A program made the position numbers and the translations under genes. This document shows, piece after piece, positions 44,242 through 54,330 of a stretch of DNA of 64,000 nt; position 1 is the first letter of the stretch; every line of letters begins with the position of its first letter. This DNA is from Volvox africanus (Eukaryota; Chlorophyta; Chlorophyceae; Chlamydomonadales; Volvocaceae), in the NCBI GenBank assembly GCA_030268105.1, contig BSDZ01000026.1, positions 996,001-1,060,000 of the forward strand, read 5' to 3'. Below the pieces are notes generated by a model that worked only from the letters and a program-made list of their open reading frames with translations, did not search any database and had not been told where the DNA came from.

Positions 44242-46188
44242 TATTGAGACGTAGACTATCAGACATAAGGAAGCCTGACGTAATTACGAGAAAGTAGAGT
44301 TACATATTATCTGATAGTATGGAGTCCACAGGACTCTGCCATCGACTCCCAACACATGTCATACATACTCATTGGGCAGCCCTCTTCCAGCCAGGCTCTA
44401 TCCTGCTGGGAACTCATCAGGCGACCTCTCATCAGGTCCCTCTTCCAGCCAGGCTCTATCCTGCTGGGAACTCATCAGGCGACCTCTCATCAGGTCCCTC
44501 TTCAAGCCAGGATCTATCCTGCTGGTCATACCTGTAGAATAAACACTATGCGCACACCCTTGTATGGTGTCGCCTCGTAAACATGAACATTAGCCACCAA
44601 CAGTCCATCCCAGGGTCATTCATACTGCTGCTCCGTCTGCCCTACACAAGGGCACTCAGACCACAGACCTCTGACTCTCTAAGCCTCAAAACAAAAGTCA
44701 ATAGCTCCAGCATCTAGCCACACACATCCAGGTGAACAAGGCCAAGCAACTGATTTGCCTCATGTCCGATTGAGGGAATTAGCTATGTTCCCTTAATATG
44801 ACACAAAAACTCACAAATCGCTGCAACCTAGATGGCTTCACACATCCCTCGAGTTCAAGGTACTGACCTTCCAGTTGACATAACCTGAACATCATGATAA
44901 ACAAAGGTCCGTCGGGCTCTCATGGCCCTCACGTCGTACCACCAAGGCAGACGCTGTCGTTTCACTGCGCTGCATGAGGTCTGAGTTACGGGCAGGCAAA
45001 CATCCACAAATTGGGGATTAGGCAGGGCACTGCTGACAGAACCAAAACAAATCAAGAGTTGATTCAGGTCGCCAATCACTACCACAATCACTACAATCAC
45101 TACCACAATGCCATACCGCCCAATGGCAGTACTCGAACGTACTCAGAAACATACGGCCAAATGGCAGTACGCGAACATAGCTGTACCTAGTGGTGTGATC
45201 AAAACTTCTGCCCCTTTTTCCTCAAGGCCATTAGAAGCTGCAATTCTGCAGTACTCTGAACTGCACGAAACAAAGTTGTTCTCACCAAGAGAACGCCACC
45301 TCTTGCATCGTTAGCGTTTCCTAACAAGAGTTCTCCATGAGATAACGTGCGGCTGACAGGCACAGGCCACTCACAGGCGAGGTCTATGGCTCGGCAGGCA
45401 CATCAATTGCCTTGAACTGCTATGGGGTGCTCTGACAAAACATAGCAATAAAGCACCTATCAAAACGTCGCCTGAGCTGTTATCAATGTAGCTGAAATCC
45501 ACCTTGCTCGAACTACAAACTTATAGAGCGCCGCGCCGCGAGCTGCCAGTAAATAAAGGCATAGTCAAAAAGCTTTCAACGTATAAATGCGGTAAAGGTT
45601 CGAATTCACTGTGAAGTTACCGCCAATCCGTTCCATCTTTGCGTCGGCATCGTTGTAGCTCGTGAACGACCAGTAAAATTTCTCGGCTCTTTAGAGGTGT
45701 CCTCAGAAGGAACCATAACCTGATCGTTGATCTCCTTTGTAGCGCCATTTTCCTCGTAGTCGCGACTGACTTGCACTTTGCCGCCAAATCGCACCAGGCG
45801 GCGACCCTGACATCACCGCCAGTCTTTCCTTGCAAAACTGCTTGTCTAGCCCTTCCATCTTCATTGTGGAGATATCCGACATCCACACCAATGATTGGCT
45901 CAAGACGCCAGGCTCCGCGGTCAACGATGACCGGGGCTCATAACCTATTGAGACGTAGACTATCAGACATTAGGAAGCCTGACGTAATAACGAGAAAGTA
46001 TACGTTACATATTATCTGATAGTAAAGAAGTCCGAATAGTCCGTTCTGGAGTCGGCACATATACTTGCGCGTATAGCACTACAAACAGTACGAACGCGGG
46101 TTGATAGCTTATAGCCGAGTACAGCTACAACAGCGGGATTGTTGCTAGTATGGATCGCTATATCCAACTGATATACCATTTTATAACA
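44242..46188 (-). mobile_element. Copia-2b: derivative with element-X LTRs
   Basis: 5' LTR 45945-46188 (element X type), primer-binding site 45931-45944 (GGTTATGAGCCCCG on the minus strand), then internal sequence near-identical to Copia-2a but lacking about 360 bases of gag. It ends at a truncated LTR fragment, 44242-44319. It carries no intact gene. The outer edge of the 5' LTR abuts the broken end of PDX copy 3. Confidence 0.7.
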
Positions 46189-46757
46189 CCCTTCTTGGTA
46201 TCTTTGTTGATCATTTCCAATTTGTACACCTAAGCATAATATCTGTCCAAAAGGATACCCCAAACAGGGGTTTTCCAGGCGTCCGTTTCCGTGTTAGGAG
46301 GATAATTCATTTCCCAGGCAGCCATGAGCTCAAATAATAATTGTGCCCGATAATTTTTGTATTGTGTGTATTGTGCATTCTCCAAATCATCTTTCAGCTC
46401 GATAACCAGAGTATTGATTCCATTTTTCTGAAACACATAATCAGCGTACCCATTAGCCTCCACACTTTCCAGGTGACACTCGCACTTGAGCTTACAACCA
46501 AGCACGGCCGCAATCACAGAAAAAATCGGGGCGAGGGCGATTTGCAGCCCCCTCTCATTGTTGCCGAACATGGTAGTGGACGCCACGCAGTCAAACGACG
46601 AAGCAGCAAGGTCCCAGATGACGCGTGATGCAATTTCATTTCTTATAGGTAATGACAGGTTACCAGGTTCTTGTAACGTTATCCCGCCATAGCACCGCCT
46701 GAAGTCATCCGGTGTAGCGTCCGAAAATCCTATTAGTTTGTCGTTCCCTTGAGCCAT
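46189..46757 (-). pseudogene. PDX copy 3, truncated
   Basis: It starts MAQGNDKLIGFSDATPDDF at 46757. The nuclease signature is intact (YADYVFQKNG, NTLVIELKDDL, RAQLLFELMAAWE). A TAA at 46230-46232 follows WGILLDRYYA where other copies read EVF. The same frame then continues VYKLEMINKDTKKG until it runs into the LTR edge at 46188. The last about 70 residues of the core are missing. Confidence 0.75.
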
Positions 46758-46926
46758 TCTGTATACAGCTTATGTACCATGAAACCGCTGCTGGATGGAT
46801 TTTCAGTGAGTGAATCCAGCCATATATTTTCCTAATTGGTATCAGCAAGCAATTAGCTAGCACAGACCTCCTTTGATTTGCTGAGGCACGTACCTAGGTA
46901 CCTACACGTACCTAGGTACGTACGCG
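46758..46926 (-). promoter_or_regulatory. Short 5' flank of PDX copy 3
   Basis: A shortened version of the family flank with the longest GTACCTAGGTAC cluster (46889-46925, two palindromes), only 132 bases above the ATG. It joins directly to the 3' end of copy 4. Confidence 0.5.
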
Positions 46927-47688
46927 TCACGGCCACATGACTAATATTTCCATGATTTCATTCCTTCTATTCTGCCATTCCTTCTCCGACCAATGCACGC
47001 ATTCATGGTTGACAGCTTGAAGTATGTAATGAAAGACATGTGGCAAATCGACGCTTGGCACCACACGGATTGGTAATGGATTGTCGATTTTGTCGAAGAC
47101 AAAGAGGTTTCTTGACCTTAAGATAGTGCCAATCTTGTAATCCCTGTTGATTATTTCCAATTTGAATACCTCGGCATAATATCTGTCCAAAAGGATACCC
47201 CAAACAGGGGTTTTCCAGGCGTCCTTTTCTTTTGTGTTTTTAGAATTCGTTTCCCAGGCAGCCATGAGCTCAAATAATAATTGTGCCCGGTATTTGGTGT
47301 ATTGTGTATTCTCCAAATCATCTTTCAGCTCGATGACCAGAGTATTGATGCCCGTTTTCTGAAACACATAATCAGCGGCCCCCTTAGCCTCCACACTTTC
47401 CAGGTGACACTCGCACTTGAGCTCACGATCAAGCACGGCCGCAATCACAGAAAAAATCGGGGCGATGGCGATTTGCAGCCCCCTCTCATAGTTGCCGAAC
47501 ATGAAAGTGGACGCCACGCAGTCAAACGACGAAGCAGCAAGGTCCCAGATGACGCTCGATGCCTTTTTATATTTAAAACATGGTAACAGGTTACTAGGTT
47601 CTTGTAACGTTATCCCGTCATAGCGCCGACTGAAGTCATCCGGTGTAGCGTGCGAAAATCCTAGTCTTCGGTCGTCCTCTTGAGCCAT
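46927..47688 (-). CDS. PDX copy 4: PD-(D/E)XK-like protein
   Basis: 253 residues from MAQEDDRRLGFSHATPDDF. The signature is kept: AADYVFQKTG, NTLVIELKDDL, RAQLLFELMAAWE, WGILLDRYYAEVFKLE. Its C-terminus (EWQNRRNEIMEILVMWP) ends close to the family core boundary and has no repeat tail. The upstream frame is closed by a 58-base segment absent from copies 1 and 2, which supports MAQ as the start in this copy. It lies 170 bases from copy 3 in the same direction. Confidence 0.72.
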   Translation of the reverse strand: MAQEDDRRLGFSHATPDDFSRRYDGITLQEPSNLLPCFKYKKASSVIWDLAASSFDCVASTFMFGNYERGLQIAIAPIFSVIAAVLDRELKCECHLESVEAKGAADYVFQKTGINTLVIELKDDLENTQYTKYRAQLLFELMAAWETNSKNTKEKDAWKTPVWGILLDRYYAEVFKLEIINRDYKIGTILRSRNLFVFDKIDNPLPIRVVPSVDLPHVFHYILQAVNHECVHWSEKEWQNRRNEIMEILVMWP

Positions 47689-48735
47689 GCTGTATACAGC
47701 TTATGTACTATGAAACCGCTGCTGGATGGATTTTCAGTGAGTGAATCCAGCCATCCTACGAACCAGAACGAAACAACAACGCAAAACGTAACTAACGGAG
47801 TCACATAGGCAGCAGTGCTTTGCGTGTTGAGTTGCATGTGCATCCAGTTGCTGTCCACTGGTTGCTTGCCAGCCATGCATGCATATCGTGTCATTGGACC
47901 AGAGCCTTACATATATTCGGTACGCACTTACCCAGGTTTTGTCCGTCACGCTGATGACCAAAGCGTGGTGGAGGGTTCGATCGTTAAGAGCAGGTGGGGT
48001 CGCGTAGACCGTATAGATAATGCGAATGAGATTATATATTATATCATATATTTTCTAATTGGTATGATCAAGCAATTAGCTAGCACAGACCTCCTTGGAT
48101 TTGCGGAGGCACGTACCTACATAGGTACGCGTCACCTCCTCGTGACTGTACCTAATATGAGGAGCTCCGTCGCTGGATTCTGCTAACCATGAAATATTTA
48201 TTAATCATTCTTTTATTTAGCAATCAAGTATGTATTTAGGCAATATTATTGTATTCCAAAAACGCCGCCCGCCGATGGCTCGTCACCCCCCCGAGCGAGC
48301 AACCGAAAACGTTTTCCTCGACTACCGCCGTACAATCTTTTTTATTTATTTTTTCGCGCTCATAAAATCGTTAACTGCTTGCACATTGATGTTATTACAT
48401 GTACGCGATATATATTCATGGTGATAATTTAATAACGAATGAAGCTTCCTTCCGACTGGAACATGCATCCGTACATTCCCAAACGGCGGGTTCCCGAGCA
48501 CCATAAATCGACATCCGCTCTCAAACGTCATCATTCTCAGCAGCTCCGTCTGAGCAATCTATCGTTCTCGATGCGACGTCGGGCTATATAAAGATGTGCA
48601 TTTCTCTTGGCAAAGGAGCTGCATGTCGTATTTCTGCGATGCGAACCCATGCCTAACTGTACTCGTATATAGCTAAATAAGGAACATATATCGTCTGGAT
48701 ACACTCTGGGACCGTTTTTATTTCCGTAATGTTTT
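47689..48735 (-). promoter_or_regulatory. Conserved 5' flank of PDX copy 4
   Basis: Similar to the flanks of copies 1 and 2 over about 1 kb. The GTAC cluster is at 48112-48129, 424 bases above the ATG (366 if the extra 58 bases are subtracted). A perfect GCTGTATACAGC palindrome lies in the extra segment next to the ATG. Confidence 0.5.
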
Positions 48736-48740
48736 TTTGG

Positions 48741-48820
48741 GCCCGGCGCGAAGCACTCAGGGGGGCCCCGCCCTGTGGGATTGCCCATGTCCGTCGGTCT
48801 CTCTCTCTGTCTCTCTGTAA
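48741..48820. repeat. Dispersed repeat R with TC-rich tail
   Basis: GCGCGAAGC, then CTCAGGGG and GGATTGCCCAT, followed by a TC/TG simple repeat. The same core with a TG tail is at about 63497-63582. A small retroposon family is possible. Confidence 0.5.
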
Positions 48821-48849
48821 GAGAGATTGACGGACCAAACATAATATCT

Positions 48850-49655
48850 CGCCCGGCGGAAACGCGATATTTGTCACATATTATATTATATATTGCAAGG
48901 TATCTTTATTTTGGCCATTAACAATCGCATGAGTAAAAACAAGTTTGTCAGTCTTCTTTGACCCCGGTCAAGGTCACATCAACGCCTCTCGGCCTAAATT
49001 TCATTCCAAAAGGTGCCGCGTCTCTCATAATAGAATTCTGGCATGACGGCGTGAAATGAATCGAACAACCAGGGTGACGTTGTGTACAATTAATTTAAGC
49101 CAATTCTCGGGGCAGAAGAGTTCCACAGTGCTGACATGGAGCTCGATGCTGTGGAGTGAATTGCTGAAGCCGCAGGCATTTCGGAGATGCAGCTTAAAGC
49201 TTTCCATCAGTAGTACTGGCGACACTCTAACACTTGACGTCCTCGCCGTTCGCTTTGGAAATGATGCAAGCATTTGCGGTCTGCCGTACTGGCCATCGAT
49301 GCGGCATGCACCCGGGATCCACGCGATTCGGGCGGCGCCCGCAGGCGTTGCTGACGATTCCCCTGGTGCGTGTGTGGCAAATAATCCCGAAATTCCTCAT
49401 ACATTAAAATTAGGATACATCCACTCAATTATTCACCGGATTGACGGGCCCGTCACTTGCGACGTTCGCCTCCGCCAACACGCGCGCGATCCGTTGTTTG
49501 CTCTCAGCGAACACGTCTTGGTTCTGCAAGCCTTAGAGCACACGCCCAATTTATGTAAATAAATAACATCTTGCCGACGGCCCCCGTAACTAGTAGCTAG
49601 TAGCTGGTAACTAGTAACTGGAAATTAGTAACGAGTAACCTCGCTGCGATTCCGC
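48850..49655. other. No assigned gene; one long ATG frame
   Basis: A 168-codon frame at 49056-49562 (MNRTTRVTLCTINLSQFSG...) has no domain I recognise and overlaps an open minus-strand frame (49025-49273). 49575-49640 is a degenerate CTAGTAG/GGTAACTAG repeat. Nothing can be assigned. Confidence 0.3.
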
Positions 49656-50502
49656 TCGTGTCATGCCAAAAATCTCTACAAGACGCCCCGACCGAGTGCC
49701 CTGCAGCGGCCATGATGGTGGATCTGGATGCTCGGCCGGCTGCAGCTGCTGATTCATCACAGCTCCGCTGCCCGGCTTCCAGGACGCAGCCGCTTTCGGC
49801 TTCAGCTGCCGACCCACCTATGGCTGCCGACCCACCTACAGTTGTGCGGCCTGAAGCGCAGGTCGCCGCTCCGACGCCCTGGTACGACCAGGGCTCGGCT
49901 GGCGGCGAGCGCCTGGGCACCACGGAGATGCATAACACGGCGGGCTGCAGCGGAGAGCACCATGGGCCGGCTCCTCTGCACCACGACGCAGAGGAACGGC
50001 TTAGGCAGCAGGCGACATCCAGGGCGCTGTCCTACTTGAGCAGTTGCAGGCGCAGCCGCGGCAGGTGGGCCGCCTTGGTGGCGCCGCAGCGGATGTCGTC
50101 AACACCATTAATCCGACAAATGATGCCGTGGGGGCCCTTCACGGCAGCAGCGCCACGTGGACTGCAGCACAGCTCGGTGGGAATTCCCTGTGGCCCCCTG
50201 GCCGTACGACTGTCACTTCTCTGGCGTCTCCCGTCCGGCCGGTCGTGCCTCCCGCCCAGCCGCTGTCGCCCGGCCATTTCACACGCCGATTGGGCTTTGT
50301 CGGGTCACCGCGGCAAGCCCCAGTACCTGCTGCCGCGGGGCGCGGAGTGACGACCACTGTCTGCGGAGGGTCTCCCCTTGCCGCCACTGCCTCTGCCGGC
50401 ACGACCCAGCAGGCGCCGCTGGGTGTGACGACCGCACAAGACATCCTCATGCAGCGTCGACGAGTCGCTGGTGCCCACGGTGAGTGTGGGTCGCGTGCAT
50501 GA
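49656..50502 (+). CDS. Possible Ala/Pro-rich exon(s), unrecognised
   Basis: GC-rich DNA with open frames 49658-50350 and 50044-50502. The second (QLQAQPRQVGRLGGAAADVV..., ending RRRVAGAHG before a GTGAGTGTG donor-like site) has balanced composition and could be an exon. No domain is recognised. It ends just before duplication copy B. Confidence 0.25.
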
Positions 50503-50658
50503 TATGTGTATTTGCATCGGCCCTGGGGGCCTCCAGTTGGATTTGTGATTGATCCTCCTGGTTACAGGGGTTGGACAGATGGTGCATGTTGGCTGTAACG
50601 CACTCGCACAACGACCCTCGGCGCCTGCCGAATATGTGGATATGCTGCCCAGCCCACG

Positions 50659-53600
50659 TCTGTGATGCTTATTTCGCTTATATTCACTCCGTACATTCTG
50701 GTAAGTCAATAAGCTGGCACAGGGTGGCGTCAGGTAACTGCTATACGGCACCTGAGTCATTGTCTGTCTACCTGAGTTGAGGCCACGGCACAGGGATTTT
50801 AGGATTGGAATTTCCGTACACAGGGAAAAATTGGAATTACCGTACATGCCCCTCATGTGCCTGCCCCCTGCTTAAAACGCAAAAGCGAGAGCTGCATTTC
50901 TGTGAGTTTTGTCGTACACTTGATTCTATGTTTAAGATTTGGGTTCGGTACGTTTCTCAGGGTGAAACTTTCCTTGTACGTCTTGCTATCCGGACCCCAC
51001 CCCACACCCCCACATACATACACATACACATACACATCTACCCCGACAGAGAGCAGGCCAAAGACCCTAATGATAAGGGCAGGGTGCCCCCATGTCGATG
51101 GACGGTGACGACCCCAATTAAAGTGACCTGCGAGCTGACCAGTAGCGGAGTTGACGCCTTAGTTGATTCGGCAGATTCCGCTGGATGCTGATGGTGGGTG
51201 CTGAACCTGGGAAAACCACTGATTTCGGAGAAGTCGGCATGGGAGACTGGATGAGGGTGCCCCGACACAACGGGGAAGGTAGGGACTGCCAGGTTAGTGG
51301 CCACGGGTGATGTACCCCCCTATCCTACACACACATACACATGCCGTCTATGTGCAATGTAATTCCGTCGTCGTTTCAAACGATGGGGCGGTTGGGACCG
51401 TTGGATCGTGGATGGGATGTGTATGTTCGGCGAGTTCTGATAACAGATGGAAGAATATCAGCAGTTGCGTTTTAGCTACTTAGGGTTTTGCCGGACAGTT
51501 ATGGTGATGGTTGATGGTTGTGACGGTCATCGTGGTTGGTGGCAATGTTGCTAAATTGCGCCTGATCTTGGGATGGACCCGATTGCTTTTGATGGCATTT
51601 TGCATGCAGTACGGTTGGATTAAATTGACCGGATTTGTACGGCAGCGTCCACCCTTGTTATGGGGGTGTGTACCTGCGTAAGGTAGATAGGTGCTGTGCT
51701 TTCCTAAACAAGCTACCCTACCAGTACCGCCCTGTTCAATATTTAAGTCGTATTTGTTCTCGATGGATTTATTTGGCCAAGGGGTCAGAAGGAACTCTTG
51801 CTCCCACATTTCAACGGCGGTCTGACAGCCGTGAAGGCTTGCATAGCGCTGGCGTCTGATAAGTCAACACTATAGCTGCAGTTGGGCCGAGCATCTCGAA
51901 AAGGCCGTTTCAAGATGCTGAGCGTATGCTTTTAAATATTCTTTCCTACTTGTGCATGCCGTACAACGTATGGCAAATACAACAGGCGTAAATCTTTTGC
52001 AAATATAGCAACGTTTGCAATCGTTATCCGGTTTGTTGTCAGCTAGTCAGTGCTGACTACTTCACGTTGTTGTAGTTCGCGTTGGCCATGGACCCCGACG
52101 GTGGTGTATACGGCCGAAACTATTGCTGATGTATACATATGTATTTCACATTACTGCATATCATTATCGTTATTGCCGGCATCACATAGCAGAATGCAAC
52201 CTAGCCAGAGGCTGATGAGGCGCCTGTTAGGATTTCCAGACGCAAACCCGGCCTTGATTCTCTGGATTATGGGACGCCCACACAGTAGCCAAGATTCCCT
52301 ACATCCAACTTCATGCATGCTGGCGACATAGTGGCAGGAAGTGGCGCATTGGCGACGACAGTTTCGTCACATTGGCTCCCCCTTATCGCACGTGTGTCTC
52401 CATCTGTGTGTGTGTGTGTGTGTGTGTGTCTGTTTTTGCACTAGAGCAGATACATGTATACAAGTCGATTAGCTGAGTACTGACGATTTGGTCTTGATAT
52501 GAACAAATATCAATGTGCGGCGGGTAGGACACGGCTGGGCTCTGCCGCTGCCTCTGTTGCTTGGTTGGTTTGGGTGATCCAAGGTACAGAACACAAGCGT
52601 CTCCATGAGCCATGGTGCTCACATACGGGCCTGCTGAAGGGCTCGCTGGCGCGGGTAGGTAGATGGAATGCGGTAGCAGGCCGCAGCGCCCCGATAGCAT
52701 TCAGTGCGCCAATCAATTTAACCGAGCCAGAGAAATATTGATACATCATATGGTGAATATTATTAGACATATTTGTATGCGTGTGAGCTTCTCAGTTGTG
52801 GCTTTATTGTGAATCGCTCGTTGCTTTCCGTTAGCCTTCGTAATACGGATGGTTAATCGTAGATAAACGGCAGAGCCCGATTCGGTTGTAGATAACGGTT
52901 ATGCGTACACCACACGATCGAACTAAATGAAATCACGACTTTGTCAATTTCTATCAGCGGTACTGAATCAAATGACGTCTTGGAAGGACATGTTACCTGC
53001 GGTTGGCACGGCCATGCATGTATTGGCAGCTTTAGTCTTTTCCGTAATGTTTGTGATACCATGGGTGCAACTCAAACTCGCCCAGCTTGGCAGGATTCCG
53101 GGACCCATATTCTGGCTGCCGCTTATTGGCGAAACGCCTCAATTGATGCAATCTCCTTTCAAGTACATGTGGAAGAGATGGCTATCCTACGGAGGCATAT
53201 TTCGGACAAGTTTATTGGGTCAACAAGTTTACGTTGTCGGTACGCAAGACATTCTCCGTTCTGTATGGTCCGACGAGGAGGCGTTTGAATTTCATGTAAG
53301 CCAGTTGGGCTGACTCTATGCATCATCAATAGTGGCAGAATAGTCGCTCAATTTCCTAGCTGCCGGTTTGGGCGGGACGCTGACTTGATCAGGCCTAGCT
53401 GACTGCAGCCAGGGGCACTAAGGTGGAAACACGGAAAGACTCAATGCCAAGATATGTGATTGGGCTATCTCTGTTGCGCTCTGCACGCCGGTTTGGTACA
53501 GGTGCCCGGAAAGACGTTTTCGATGCTGATAAACGATATCCGCCACTTGCGGGAGCCCAGACAACACGCCTTTTTTGTAAGTTACAATGTGTGCGGATCT

Positions 53601-54330
53601 CTATCGGGACTCAATGTATACGGCACAATAGGTACATAGCATGTACGATAATGTACGGACTCAAGCTTGTTCGGCGCTACATGTGCCCGGGTCTTCATAA
53701 ATGGCATATGGACGCCATTGCATTATAGCTGACGGCTGCGATGATCTGCATGAAGTTGCCCTCAACCAGGGGACGAACGCATAGAGGGCAACGAAGTGCT
53801 TGGGATGTGGGCTGCGGGCTTGGAGGTTTGGGGGTTCACAGGAGCCAGACAGTTTCCGAAAGTGTATCCCTCCGCCTTCGCCTTCCATCCATTTCTCCGA
53901 CAGTTGCGGTTACGAAGCTGCGCCTTCCGCTCTCAGCTTCCAAACATAAGTGTATGCAACACCGCCCACATCACCCTACCCCGCCTTTCCCCATTATTAT
54001 TACATGTTTATATCATTGATACTATACTTATTTAAATAATCTATTGACTCCTTTGCTCCTGACTGCTTCGTCATGTCGACTTCTACCCGCCTCTTCCACC
54101 GGCGCCCTGGTCCATTGGGAAACATCAGAGGCGTCGGCTGGGCCAGGCGCTGAGCCCCGCCGCTGTCGCCGCCAACTTGTTGGGCCCTATGGCGGCGGTG
54201 ATGCGGCGCCACTTGGACTCGTGGGAGCATCGTGGCCGGGTATTGCTGAGTCATGCGGTGAGGGGTGGACTGGATGGGTAGGTTTCTGAAAGAAGAAATG
54301 ATAAAATCAAATACAACGATTATATTATTT
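50659..54330 (+). repeat. Segmental duplication, copy B (partner at 16828-20215)
   Basis: Same orientation and near-identical to copy A, extended by the insertion of repeat S (51038-51328). It includes about 2.2 kb of sequence upstream of the P450 gene and its first three exons. Confidence 0.95.
51038..51328. mobile_element. Dispersed repeat S, copy 3
   Basis: CTACCCCGAC...CTATCCTAC inside a CACATA-rich tract. ACACATACACAT flanks both sides (51026-51037 and 51331-51342). Absent from duplication copy A, so it was inserted after the duplication, or was lost there. Confidence 0.75.
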
